Part shown: positions 12,652 to 23,351 of the stretch, in pieces
Layout of the letters: every line of letters begins with the position of its first letter
Numbering within the stretch: the first letter of the stretch is position 1
Origin: Cryptomeria japonica
Taxonomy: Eukaryota > Streptophyta > Pinopsida > Cupressales > Cupressaceae
Assembly (NCBI RefSeq): GCF_030272615.1
Contig: NC_081415.1
Coordinates: 235,969,803-236,033,802, forward strand
Direction of reading: 5' to 3'
DNA length: 64,000 nucleotides
Made by a program: the position numbers and the translations under genes
The notes under the pieces: generated by a model
Databases searched by the model: none
What the model was told of the DNA's origin: nothing
The model's input: only the letters and a program-made list of their open reading frames with translations

Positions 12652-13087
12652 GCCCTGTCTTCTCCTCCTATGACCTTCTCTATCTCTTTGTCTATATAAT
12701 TCAATTTTCTCATTTGAAAGCTTTCTTTTATGTTTATGCTTTCAATGACTACTGCTCCCTATTATACCTCCACAAAGACACTCCAAAATGATTGCCAATG
12801 ATTAAATTTTCTAGAAAAATCTCAAAAAGCAGAAGTTTGTCATTGTATGTCTGGAAAACCATGTTTGTTGCCTACAAAAAGAATTTAGGGACCGTTGTAA
12901 TGCACAAAATGACCCACAATCCTATTTTGTGTGGTCCACATATTGGATATCCAATACCTAAACATTTTTTTTATATGGACACCAAAAAATTTGTTGGCGC
13001 TCAAATGCAGAGGGATCGGATAAATATTCAATATCAGATTTCTTTTTTCTTCCCATATAGGAAAAGTGAGAGAGAGAGAAAGAGAGG
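12652..13087. other. Upstream flank of the transposase-like pseudogene
   Basis: Non-coding by eye. It contains the palindrome-bearing phrase TATTGGATATCCAATA near 12941, which recurs as ATTGGATATCCAATT near 17967, and ends in a short GA run before the satellite. Confidence 0.35.
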
Positions 13088-14260
13088 ACACCATATGACC
13101 CCTTAGGACAATATGATGTCCTAATGGGTCATATGGTGTCCTAAGGGGTCATATTGTGTTCTAACACATGTGTGGCCCCTTAGGACCCCATATGACCCCT
13201 GATGGCACCATATGACCCCTTAAGACGCCATATGACCCCTCACGACACCATATGACCCCTTTTGACATCCTAGTACACGACATGACCCCTTAGGACACCA
13301 TATTACCCCTTAGGACAATATGGTGTCCTAATGGGTCATATGGTGTCCTAAGGGGTCATATGGTGTTCTAACACGTGTGGCCCCTTAAGACTCCATATAA
13401 CCCCTAATGACACCATATGACCCCTCAAGACAATATGGTGTCCTAAGGGGTTAATAGGTATTCTAATACATTTGTGGTCCCTTAGGATCCCATGTGACCC
13501 CTAATGACACCACATGACCCCTTTAGACACCATATGACCCCTTTAGACACCATATGACCCCTCAGGACACCATATGACCCCTTAGGACCATATGTTGCCC
13601 ATATGGTGTCCTAAGGGGTCATATGGTGTTCTAACATATGTGTGGCCCCTTAAGACCCCATATGACCCCTAATGACACAATATGACCCCTTAGGACACCA
13701 TATGACCCCTCATGACACCATACGATCTCTTAGGATAATATGATGTCCTAACGGTTTATATGGTGTCCTAAGGGGTTATATGGTGTTCTGACACATACAT
13801 GGCCCCTTAGGACCCCATATGACCCCTAACGATACCATGTGACCCCTTAGGACACCATATGACCCCTCAGGACCATATGGTGTTCTGAGGGGTCATACGG
13901 TGTCCTAAGGAGTCATATGGTGTCATTAGGGGTCATATGGGGTCCTAAGGGGCCACACATGTGTTAGAACACCATATGATCCATTAGGACATCATATTGT
14001 CCTAAGAGGTCACATGGTGTTGTTAGTGGTCATATTGGGTTCTACAGGGCCACACATGTGTTATAACACCACATGACCGATTAGAACATCATATGATTGT
14101 CATATGATGTCCTGAGGGGTCATGTCGTGTGCTAGGATGTTAAAAGGGGTCATGTGGTGTCCTGAGGGGTCATATGGTGTTGTTAGGGGTCATATGGGGT
14201 CCTAAGGGGGCACACATGTGTTAGATCACCATGTGACTCCTTAGGACACCGTGAGAGAGA
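13088..14260. repeat. ~20-bp satellite (CATATGACCCCTTAGGACAC) present in both orientations
   Basis: Variants of GGACACCATATGACCCCTTA fill about 1.17 kb. Copies occur in both orientations; the reverse form is AGGGGTCATATGGTGTCCTA. A longer marker, AACACATGTGTGGCCCCTTAG, recurs in forward orientation near 13162, 13369, 13633 and 13795, and in reverse near 13945, 14045 and 14200. The array therefore carries an orientation switch near 13870-13900. Short GA runs flank both sides (13066-13086 and 14252-14265). No coding potential. Confidence 0.85.
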
Positions 14261-14328
14261 GAGAGTATTAAAAAGGCTAAAAGGGGACAAAGGGAGAGAG
14301 GTTCTAAAAATACTTAAGGAGAGAGAGA

Positions 14329-14750
14329 TAGACTCTCTTTCATGCAATGCATTCCTCATGCATTTGTTTCACAGTTCATAGATGAGAAAGACAATCATAT
14401 GCAAAATCATAAACAGTGCTCAACTCTCTTTCATGCAGCACATTCCTCTTGCATTTGTTTCACAATTCATAGATGAGAAAGACAATCACATGCAAATCAT
14501 AAACAATGCTCAACTCTCTTTCATGTTGGGCATTCCTCCTGCATTTGTTTCACAATTCATAGATGAGAAAGGCAATCATAAACAGTGTTCAACTCTTTTT
14601 CATGTAGCGCATTCCTCCTGCATTTGTTTCACAGTTCATAGATGAGAAAGACAAACATATGGAAATCATAAACAATGCTCAACTCTCTTTAATGTAGTCC
14701 AATCCTCCTGCATTTCTTTCATAGTTAATGGATGATAAAGACAATCATAT
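14329..14750 (+). repeat. ~90-bp tandem repeat derived from the start of a B3 domain
   Basis: Five copies are marked by GATGAGAAAGACAATCA-type sequence at 14381, 14472, 14562, 14641 and (as GATGATAAAG) 14731, with steps of 91, 90, 79 and 90 bp. In frame each unit reads like IPPAFVSQFIDEKDNHM, which fits the first strand and helix of plant B3 (REM-type) domains. Only the last copy joins the rest of the domain. Confidence 0.8.
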
Positions 14751-15342
14751 GTTTTTCCATATGGTGTTGCAAAGCCCAAATGGATAAGACTGTGAGTTGG
14801 AGTTAAAGAATGCAAATCATAAACTAGAATTTGGACATGGTTGGAAATAATTTGTCAATTATCATGGTTTGAAAATGGGAGATTTTGTTGTGTTCAAATA
14901 AATAGTGAATTCGTACATGGAGGTTGATATGTTTGGAAGATCTAGGTGTGCGAAATGTTAGAATTCCCGATTGATGAATTCCCACAAGCCCAGATAATCA
15001 TATGCAAGAATACCTGTTACATACAAAGGAGAAATTGCACAACAAATGAGAATATTGAAGACAATAACAAGAACTGAATGCTTGATTGAATATTGCTTGA
15101 TTTACAATGAAGGATATGCCATCCTTATAAAGAAATCTATTTGTAAAGATAGAAACCCTAAAAAGTAATTAATAATTAATAATTAATAATGAATTATTTA
15201 TTAATATACTTAAGGGATGCATGCATATTAAATGCCTAAAATAAAAGCTCCTAAAATTAGCTTAAGTGAAAAAAGAAAAGTACTTAATTAATTAATCAAT
15301 ATGATTAAATTAATTAACTAAATAAAACCTTTTACTCTAACA

Positions 15343-15354
15343 CCCCCCTTTAAG
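15343..15354 (-). other. Polypurine tract of the LTR element
   Basis: The minus strand reads CTTAAAGGGGGG immediately before the TGTTAGAG start of the 3' LTR. This is the standard position for plus-strand DNA priming. Confidence 0.8.
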
Positions 15355-16099
15355 ATGAATTTAGGGAGTAGCCAAAAGCTAAGTGCATGAAAACAACTAC
15401 ATGCAAAAAATGTAACTACATGCAACAATGCAAATTTGGGTCCTGACAACAAGGCCTGATGAGGTACCCAATCACAACATGCAAATCTCTGTAAAGTGGA
15501 GAAAAGGAGAAAACCCAGTGGGAAAAAAAACTCCTCTCTGAAAAGAGATGAAGGAAGACCATGAAGCCCTCAAAAAATGTAGAATCTCCTATAAATGTTC
15601 CTCCATAGAAAGAATGAGAACTAATGTTGCACCAAAAACGTCAAAGTGTGACAAAACCAGGTATCAATGTCGATGACGATGAATCACTCGTTGTAGATGA
15701 TAAAGATTAGGCACACATGCCATGTATGGGAACCATCGGTTACACAAACATACTAACATTCTCAATAGATCAAAGGTCTGATATTGAATTCCTAATCTAC
15801 AATACAAAAGGATTGCATCATATGTGTCATCAAAAGACGAAGGACAAAGAGGTGTGGCACTTTATGATAGTGAATGTACAACATAGCTTATAGAAGAAGA
15901 TCCAACATGAAATGCAAGTGTGCAAAAATGGAAAACATGTAGATGAGGCTACCACCAAATGATTCCCTGTAAAAATTTGTGCAAATGATATGCCCTTTGA
16001 TTAGAATATAGCCAAGGGTGAAATTATGGAAGCCAAAATTGCCCCCCTAAGGTTGTCGGTTGGAGAACACTGCATACAGGTTAGGTGAAATAAAACATG

Positions 16100-16640
16100 T
16101 TAGTTTTTTTATTTAAAAAAAAAAAGCCCCCCCCCCCCCAAAAAAAAAACTTTGGAAAAAAAGAAAAAAAAAAACAATTTGTTTTTTATTTTAAAACGCA
16201 TGCAAAAAAAATTGATTAAAAAACCAAAATTCAAATGCAAAAAAAATCTTTTGAAAAAAGGAAAAAACAATTTGTTTTTTATTGAAAAAAACACATGCAT
16301 AAAAAAACAAACCAAAAAGCACATGCAATAAAAAAGTTTTTTATTAAAAAAATAACTAATAAAAAAAAACAACAAAAAATTTTTTTAAAAGGTTTTTTTT
16401 CATAAAAAAAAACATTAATTTTTTTTTAAAAATATGCCCCTGTAGGGGCTGCAGGTTACCTGTGGGAGCCATAAGTCTGCATGCCTACCCACAAGTACAA
16501 CCTGCGGGCCTAGGGCCTGCAAAAAGGGCAAAAAATAAATGCCCCGCCCCCCCAATTTTATTTTTTTTGAAAAAATGTAATTTTTATATTTCAATTTTTA
16601 ATAAAATAAAAAAAAATTAAAAATTAAAAAATTACCTGTA
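16100..16640. repeat. Homopolymer-rich low-complexity block inside the LTR element
   Basis: Long A and T runs with a 13-base C run near 16127 and several near-repeats of AAAACAATTTGTTTTTTATT. The open frame here (Phe/Lys-rich) is a composition artefact. Confidence 0.7.
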
Positions 16641-16833
16641 CTATACGGCTAGCCAAGGAGGGTAATTTTTTTCTCCGAAGCAAACGGTGTCCGATCCAAG
16701 TGGATGAATAGGCGATCTTGGAGTTTTTGGACATTCTGAGTCCAATGGCAATGTGGGTTTGAGCCTAGAGTGCTTCAATTGTTGGAAATCACGAATATCT
16801 CCTAAAAGGGCGAACAAGGTCTTTAGATCTGGA

Positions 16834-16845
16834 GCTCTGATACCA
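16834..16845 (-). other. tRNA-iMet primer-binding site of the LTR element
   Basis: The minus strand reads TGGTATCAGAGC, the common plant initiator-Met PBS, with no gap after the 5' LTR end CTAACA. Confidence 0.9.
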
Positions 16846-17362
16846 TGTTAGAATTCATGATTGATGAATTCCCACAAGCCCAGATAATCATCTGCAAGAA
16901 TACCTGTTACATACAAAGGAGAAATTACACAACAAACAAGAACATTGAAGACAATAACAAGAACTGAATGCTTGACTGAATATTGTTTGATTTGCAATGA
17001 AGAATATGTCATCCTTATAAATAAATCTAATTGTAAAGATAGAAACCCTAAAAAGCAATTAATAATTAATAATGAATTAATTGTTAATATACCTAAGGGA
17101 TGCATGCATATTAAATGCCTAAAAATAAAATCTCCTAAATTTAGCTCAAGTGAAAAAAGAAAAGGTGACTTAATTAATTAAGTAAATAAAACCTTTTACT
17201 CTAACATGAAAAACATCAGTGCTTGTCATTTTGAGTTTACAAAGATTTTTTCAAGTAAGAGATGCCTTTATAACAAAATGTGCACTTTAGATCAATTTTT
17301 TTACTTGTCATTTGTCATCACTAAACATCCATGTTATGATTACTAAGCATCCCTTGCCAACC

Positions 17363-17394
17363 CCCTCTCTCTCTATAATCTCACTCTCCCCAAA

Positions 17395-17425
<31 letters not shown>

Positions 17426-17663
17426 ATATATAATCTCACTCTCCCCAAGACTCTCTCTCTCCATACCCTTATCTCCCTATCCCTCTCTCTCTCTCTATCC
17501 TAGACAAGGTATCACATATTTCTCTCCCTCCCCCCCCTCTCTCTAGATCCCTTTACCCTTCTCTCCCTATCTCTCCCTTTGCCTTACCCTTCTCTCCCTA
17601 TCTCTTCCTCTCCCTTTCCCCTTTTATCCCTATCTAGATCACTTTCCCTTTATCCCTTGCCAA

Positions 17664-17753
<90 letters not shown>

Positions 17754-17760
17754 CTAAAGA
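17363..17760 (+). repeat. CT microsatellite
   Basis: An impure CT/CCCT-rich tract ends in a nearly pure (CT)n run at about 17669-17749. Confidence 0.95.
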
Positions 17761-17799
17761 AGGTATCTAATCTCAGATATTATCTGACATCTAATATCT

Positions 17800-17905
17800 T
17801 TTATTATTAATATATATTATAATATTATAATATTAATATATATTATAATATTATAATATTAATATATATTATATGTTATATATTAATATATTAATACTAT
17901 ACAAG
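17800..17905. repeat. AT-rich tandem repeat
   Basis: TATAATATTATAATATTAAT-type units repeat about three times, then decay into TA-rich sequence. Confidence 0.8.
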
Positions 17906-19790
17906 ATATAATGATATACTAAATATTATTAATTATATTTATAAAAAATTATTAAAATTATAAAAATTGGATATCCAATTTCTCTGACAAAAATTTGAAA
18001 CCTTGGTATTTGGCTTGGGATTGCATTGGGATTTGGCTCGGAAATGCCAAACCTGGAAAGTCAACAGAAAAAACGTGTTTTTTTGTGTTCCTTGCTTTTC
18101 TAGACTTCACTTTGGTGGCATACGACTTTTTTTTAGCCAAAATTGATGAAACAAAAAGGGATTTTTTAGGACATTCTCAGTTTTCCAACAATATAAGGTT
18201 TGCCTTATTTTGACTTTAATAGATAATTATTATTAATTTTCTAATTGAATTCTAACTAAAGTCTTGAGTGATAGGTTGATTGAAAAACATCCATAACTTT
18301 CAAATGGTATCACATTTTTTGAAACCAAAACATGCGTCACATTATCCTTCGCCTACTATAGAATAATTTTTTTTTTGAATTTCATGAAGTTTTGACCAAG
18401 TTAAGGTGGTCAAACATACAAGTTTTTATATTTTCAAAAAGTTGTAGTAAAAAAAACATAATTAACTATTTACTTCAAAAAAAATTACAAAACAATATGT
18501 GTCACATCCGGACACGAGTCTACTACTTGTATTTAAAATCTTATAAAAAAATTATGATTTGATTGTGGTTAGGGTGGTCAGACATACACCTACTTATCTT
18601 TTTCCTGAAATTTTTGTACTACTACATTGAAATTTCAAAAATTTATCAAATAGTTTTTTTTTCTTCGAGAAAACAATTAGTAGCTTAGAAACTGCATTCA
18701 CTTTTCTACGGATTGTTCTTACATGTTTTTGAAATAATATTCAAAACTTAATCAAATTTTTACTTCAAGTTACCTAACTCCGTTTTTCTGAAATTTCATT
18801 GTCACTTAAGGGTCTGTTTTGGCCCACCATGATCCTACACATGCCCATATAATAAATCTAATTTGCTCCAACATTAGCAAGTGAATAACATAGACCATTT
18901 TTTATTTAATTTAGAACTTTCAAAGCCAAGTTAGTATCTTGAAGAGATAAAAATGAATACCATGCACTTTTAAACCTTTCTTTTGCATCATATTGCATGG
19001 ATGCCACAAATACATTAACATGAGACTCGACATAATTTATTTGCCTCACAAATCAGCTATTATCCTTGAACCCACTAGCTAACTTCCTATGTTTCCTTTG
19101 GTCTAGATTACTCTCCATTTAGAGCCTTCACCTACCCAGGACTAAGATGTGGCCTAGTTCACTATAAAAAAAAATCATTTTTTTCCCCTTGGGATAATCT
19201 TTCTAGAATATAACTGCTATCCCATGAGCTTGCATGACAAAAATCACAAGTGCTTATCTAGGAACATGTATTTAAGGGAATTTCCTAGTTCATTAGGATC
19301 ATAAAAAACTGACATTAAGAATCAATATGAATCACAATGAAAACATTCAAAATTCATCCAAATTTAGATGTGTTAGTCTTATTCTCAGTTGATTAGAAAC
19401 ATGCTCTTGTTGAGTATATTTTTAGATCTATATAAAATCTGGGGGCTAGATTATCATTGAGGAGGTCAATGGGCATTTCCCTATCTTACAATAGACCCCA
19501 TTATTATTTTCAACACAACCCATTTTTAGTGACATGTATGAGATAAGATGGTCACATTGCCAATAAACTAGATTGTGTATCAAGCACTAGGTTGCAAATG
19601 TTATTCTAGACTAGGTTGTATGATATGACCCCAATCACATCAAATCACTTTCTAGAAAAGATATATTGTAGGAAAATCGCGGCCAACCTTTCTCCAATGT
19701 CCACTACATTCATAGTCAAGGACACATTAATCCAATTATCATTCGAGTTCAGGAATCTCCTAAAGGGCCCCAAGTCTTAGTCCCTGACAC
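17906..19790. other. Intergenic, nothing recognised
   Basis: AT-rich sequence. A piece near 17960-18130 read on the minus strand (VFSVDFPGLAFPSQIP) loosely resembles the stretch near 1630-1700, suggesting a shared dispersed repeat. Phrases such as CATAACTTTCAAATGGTATC are of the kind common in plant LTRs. No domain could be supported. Confidence 0.4.
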
Positions 19791-19794
19791 CCAC

Positions 19795-20530
19795 CTAGAA
19801 CACCTCCCACGCCTCAGCCATGAAATTCCTCTTCCTCTCTCGCACGACCTTGGCCTCCCTAGCCTCCTCGTCTTCAAAATTAGACTCCTCATCCTGTGGC
19901 TCCAGAATGTAGTGATCTAGGTTGAAATAAACATCAAGAACACTAGTCCAACTGCCCGAATCCAGATCCAGAATTGCGCTCACCACCGCTTGCCCATCGA
20001 TCGATCTCACAAAGTCGTCGATCATTTGGATGCAGACTTCTTTGGAATCCAGTATGTCGACCATTGGGCACAAAACCACCTTATAAACGAATCCATCACA
20101 CTAGTGTCTTTCACCACCCAATATGCCCCTAGCCAAGTGCTAGAGTGCATCCCAAGTGAGCTCGTCTAAGTGGAATAGCCTCCTGCATTGCTGTTGGAAT
20201 GTCTCCTCCACACATTGGCAGCTTAATCCAAAGTGATGGACCATTTTACCTTAATCCCACACCACTATCAATGCTCGATCTGCCCTCTTATTTATAACCG
20301 TGCCACATGATATCTCTCAAAATAGCAAGAATCTCAAAAAACACTCCCCAATCCTTCTATTTTCAAATTGCAGAGCTCTTGTCATTATCGAACAACGAGC
20401 TCTATCTAAAAGAGAAAGAAATCCAATTCCCCGTGAAACCCAAATCCATCCTCAAATTTGAAGTGACCTTATCTCCTACCACATTCTCCAAATGTCACCT
20501 CATTCTCAATAGTCAGAGCCTTTAGTCACC
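19795..20530 (-). pseudogene. Degenerate unknown coding region just downstream of the LINE
   Basis: A minus-strand frame at 20240-19795 carries two stops but otherwise reads as a normal protein: CRRLFHLDELTWDAL, CDGFVYKVVLCPMVDILDSK, IDDFVRSIDGQAVVSAILDL, then an acidic and basic end (DEESNFEDEEAREAK). Weaker traces (FGECGRR, HFKFEDGFGFHGELDFF) continue upstream to about 20530. I do not recognise the family. It lies directly after the RNase H domain of the LINE on the same strand, so it may be the 3' part of that element or an older gene into which the element inserted. Confidence 0.4.
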
Positions 20531-20607
20531 TATCACGATCTACCTCAGCCAGACTGGATCTAAATCGTGGTTTGGAACTCATAAAAGTACTTTGATTCAA
20601 TCAACTT

Positions 20608-21120
20608 CTATCGGATCTCTTCTTTCTTCCTTCTACATGAGGCATCATAATTGTCCTCTAAAATCTGTTTCAAATCATCACTCAAGATTGCATCAAAATT
20701 CTGCTCCTCCTTTGTCCTCAAAGTTGTACCCATGTTTGCCATGTAATCGACAACCTTATTCGCCTCCCTGAAAACATGTCTGACCTCGTAGTTGGGAAAT
20801 TTATTTAAAGTGTCCAAAATGTCCATCAAGATCCTCTGTATTCTCCAATTGGGTGTGGCACCTTTCTTGATGGCATTAATAAGTATATGAGCATCACCTT
20901 CTATCAATGTCGAGTTCAAACCCTTCTCTCAGCATTGTCTCAGCCCTCTAGCGAGTGCCAAAGCTTCCGCTTCATTGTTGGTGGCTATTCCCAAATTTCC
21001 ACATAAACTGAAGATCATCTAACCGTAGTCATCTCTGACTATACATCCATATCCTGCAGTACCTAGATTCCCTTTCATTGCCCCATAGAAGTTTATCTTA
21101 AGCCACCCCTCTCCTGGAGC
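20608..21120 (-). pseudogene. LINE C-terminal RNase H
   Basis: RNase H removes the RNA strand after reverse transcription. Visible blocks are KINFYGAMKGNLGTAGYGC (about 21090), TNNEAEALALARGL (about 20980) and STLIEGDAHILINAI (about 20910), then EVRHVFREANKVVDYMAN (about 20790). The Glu and second Asp are kept. The first catalytic Asp of the usual NFDGA motif is Tyr (TAT, read from 21085-21087), and stops occur after DDYG and after LRQC. Confidence 0.8.
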
Positions 21121-21480
21121 CTTCCACGCAGCCTGGGACCTTTTAACCCCCTTGTATATGATGTTGATATTGGGGGGTTTTAAAGTTCCCCAATCTTTTT
21201 GGATTTTCTTGTCCCATTCAACTATGTACTCTATTCTCCTGCTATATGCCTTTGCATTGGCTACTTCACTTATTCCCGCCTTAATTTTATCAATGATCTT
21301 TTCTACAGGTAGATCATTTTCTTAAAAAATTCTTCTATTCCATTCTTTCCATATCTGCCATACTAAAAAGGATGGATCAATCTTCCATAGTGCCCCCCAA
21401 ACAGACTTCTTATGCAACCTCGACCACCTTTTGATACAATTCCCAAGACAATCATCTATTGCAGAGAACCAATCTAAGCT

Positions 21481-21714
21481 CTAACATAACCAATTCCAAC
21501 ATTGTTTTGCAAAGGGGCATTCATAAAGAAAAAGATTCGTTGTTTCCTCATTTTGTTTGCACATTACACATAACAATGGCCCAAAAATATCGTAAGTTTT
21601 CAATCTTTCCCCGATTAGAATCCTTTCATGAAGTATCATCCATAAAAAGGCTCCCGCCCTAGGGGCAACCATCTTATCCCAACAGAGATGGGATGGCCAC
21701 TCATTGTCCTCCAC
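21481..21714 (-). pseudogene. LINE zf-RVT domain
   Basis: The 77-residue frame reads WDKMVAPRAGAFLWMILHERI, then CVMCKQNEETTNLFLYECPF and WNWLC. Trp residues, C-x2-C and HLF/LFLxC-like spacing match the zf-RVT domain that follows the RT in plant LINEs. The His of the usual T-HLF motif is replaced (TTNLFL). Confidence 0.75.
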
Positions 21715-22299
21715 CTCGAGTCATTAAATCTGATACCTTGTTCTGGTTGAATATTCCCTGGTCCGAGCAACACACCATACTATTTTATCTGGTACCTATC
21801 AAAGCATAATTCTTCTACTCTTTAAAATTTATTTTAGTCTTCTTTTGTCTTCGCTTGTTATATTCACCCCTGAAATAGGGATCCACTCAAAGATGTTGCT
21901 TCCCAGGTGAGATTCTTTGACATAATTAGCTACAAACTCCCCATATTCAGCCTCTACCTCCGTCATCCAATCCGACTGGCCAAAAACATAACTTAAACTT
22001 TTGTGTCCATCCCAGGAGTCAAATTAGAATTTAGCATGTTTCCCGTCTCCAATTTTCCAAGTTAAGTGGTCCACAATGATAGGTCTGCATTCTCTCATAA
22101 ATTTCCATATCGCAGAACTACCATTGGTGTTACTACAAGTTAGAATTTTGTTGTGATCATCATTGTCCAAACATTTTTTCTACATTAGTTTACACCATAT
22201 CTTATCGGGCATCCTATACATCTTCCATATGAGTTTTGCCCCCAAAGACAAGTTCTGCATTTCCATTTGTCTCAGCCCTGCTCCCCCGTTTGATTTTGA

Positions 22300-22439
22300 T
22301 TCGCACACCAAATCCTAGTTGAGAAGCAGGATTTTCTTTGCTTGATTAGTTCCTTCCCACAAAAACTTCCTTAGAAAACTTTCCAATGCCTGTAGAGCCT
22401 TACTGGATAGTTTGAAAACTGACATGGCGTAAATTGGCA
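22300..22439 (-). pseudogene. LINE reverse transcriptase, continuation after the solo LTR
   Basis: The frame resumes as MPIYAMSVFKLSSKAL..LESFLRKFLWEG, the usual thumb-side block of plant LINE RTs. It joins exactly to the part ending at 23352 once the LTR and one target-site copy are removed. Degenerate linker sequence continues to about 21720. Confidence 0.8.
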
Positions 22440-22444
22440 TTACT

Positions 22445-23346
22445 TGTTGGAATCCAAGAGCATTGAGAAGGGGGGGGGGGGGGGTGAAACAGTGTTCTAC
22501 CAGAATAATCAATTTTAACCTTATTAAAACATGCATTCACCGACAGGTATACCGGTACATATAAGATTGAAAGAAGTAAAGCAATCAATAAGCCAATCAC
22601 ATAAATGAATACCATCACACAAAGAATTATATGTGGAAAACCTAAAAGAGGAAAAACCATGGTGGAATTTGTGACCCACAATAACAATCCACTGTCCATA
22701 TGAAAAGATATTACAAAATATGGGGGCCTGCACTTGCAGGAAGGCTTACAGCCTAGAGCACATTGCTCATCACAAAAAGAGTCTCACTGACTACATACAA
22801 ATCCAGACTACAATCCGGAAAAATGAGTGAACTGCAATGATAGCATCTTCTATGCCTAAATATAATTCCAATTAAGCTCTGTCTGTTTCGGTCTGAAACC
22901 CTAAACCCTTACCGGAATAACCTCTTACATTATCTTCGCATTACAACATTCCATATCTCTCAACACATCTTATATATATCAAAATGATCTAATCAACTGA
23001 CCTATATACCCTTACAATCCTTCATGCCTTATGTTGGCTTACATAAATAATTACAAAGTGAATATACATGTTGGCTCAATTACATATTTACATAAATATC
23101 AAAATCAATTGTTGATTTCCGGATCTCCCAAATGATGTTAGCCTTTAATACCGATAACCTGATGAAGTCTTGTCGGCCTGCAATGCCGATACACAAAGAA
23201 TTCATCCTATCGGTGAAGATACTTGCCGATGCCGGTGCCGGTGAAGTGTCTGTCGGTAAACAACCAAACCAAAATATGAAAGCCGGAACATGTTGCCATC
23301 AATGACAACATGTTGAAACCAATCAAATGAGTGTCAATTGCCAACA
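22445..23346 (-). mobile_element. 902-bp solo LTR inside the LINE
   Basis: On the minus strand it starts TGTTGGCAATTGACAC and ends GATTCCAACA, giving TGTTGG/CCAACA ends. It is flanked by a perfect 5-bp duplication TTACT (22440-22444 and 23347-23351). Removing the LTR plus one copy restores the LINE reading frame through the RT. A TATA-like GATATATATAAG lies in the middle on the minus strand, and a 14-base G run at about 22473-22486 sits near the 3' end. No internal domain is present, so it is a recombined solo LTR, younger than the LINE. Confidence 0.93.
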
Positions 23347-23351
23347 TTACT

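Larger units (their letters stand above)
14956..17206 (-). mobile_element. Complete non-autonomous LTR retrotransposon
   Basis: Two related LTRs, 14956-15342 (387 bp) and 16846-17206 (361 bp), both start TGTTAGAATTC and end CTCTAACA. By eye they differ by about 22 substitutions over ~350 aligned bases, plus indels of about 8 and 24 bp. GCTCTGATACCA at 16834-16845 is the complement of the initiator tRNA-Met PBS (TGGTATCAGAGC) and directly abuts the right LTR. CCCCCCTTTAAG at 15343-15354 is the complement of a polypurine tract abutting the left LTR. Together these fix a minus orientation. The 5-bp target sites are CGAAA (14951-14955) and TGAAA (17207-17211), one C-to-T change apart. The 1.5-kb interior has no gag or pol, only leader-like and poly-A/poly-T sequence, so it must have moved with proteins from elsewhere. 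Confidence 0.9.
14329..17345 (+). pseudogene. B3-domain (REM-like) gene fragment, disrupted
   Basis: B3 domains bind DNA in plant transcription factors. The N-terminal part (IPPAFVSQFIDEK) lies in the tandem copies. The remainder follows at about 14775-14955, reading LQSPNG.DCELELKNANH, KLEFGHGWK.FVNYHGLKMG and DFVVFK..VNSYMEVDMFG, then RSRCAK. This matches the usual B3 order of a W/L-rich strand, GWKEFV, HxLKxGDFxVFK and a terminal GC-K. Three stop codons interrupt it (after SPNG, after GWK, after VVFK). An LTR element then splits it; the frame resumes after the target duplication as NISACHFEFTKIF and stays open to a stop near 17345. No other domain is seen. Likely a dead copy of a REM-type gene; the subfamily cannot be assigned. 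Confidence 0.7.

Noticed and set aside
14329-14750. CRISPR-like regular repeat
   Set aside because: The units are contiguous without unique spacers, lie in a plant nuclear context and encode part of a B3 domain.
16109-16375. Phe/Lys-rich minus-strand open frame
   Set aside because: It is the translation of A/T homopolymers inside a non-autonomous LTR element.
17312-17770. Ser/Leu-rich open frames
   Set aside because: They are the translation of the CT microsatellite.
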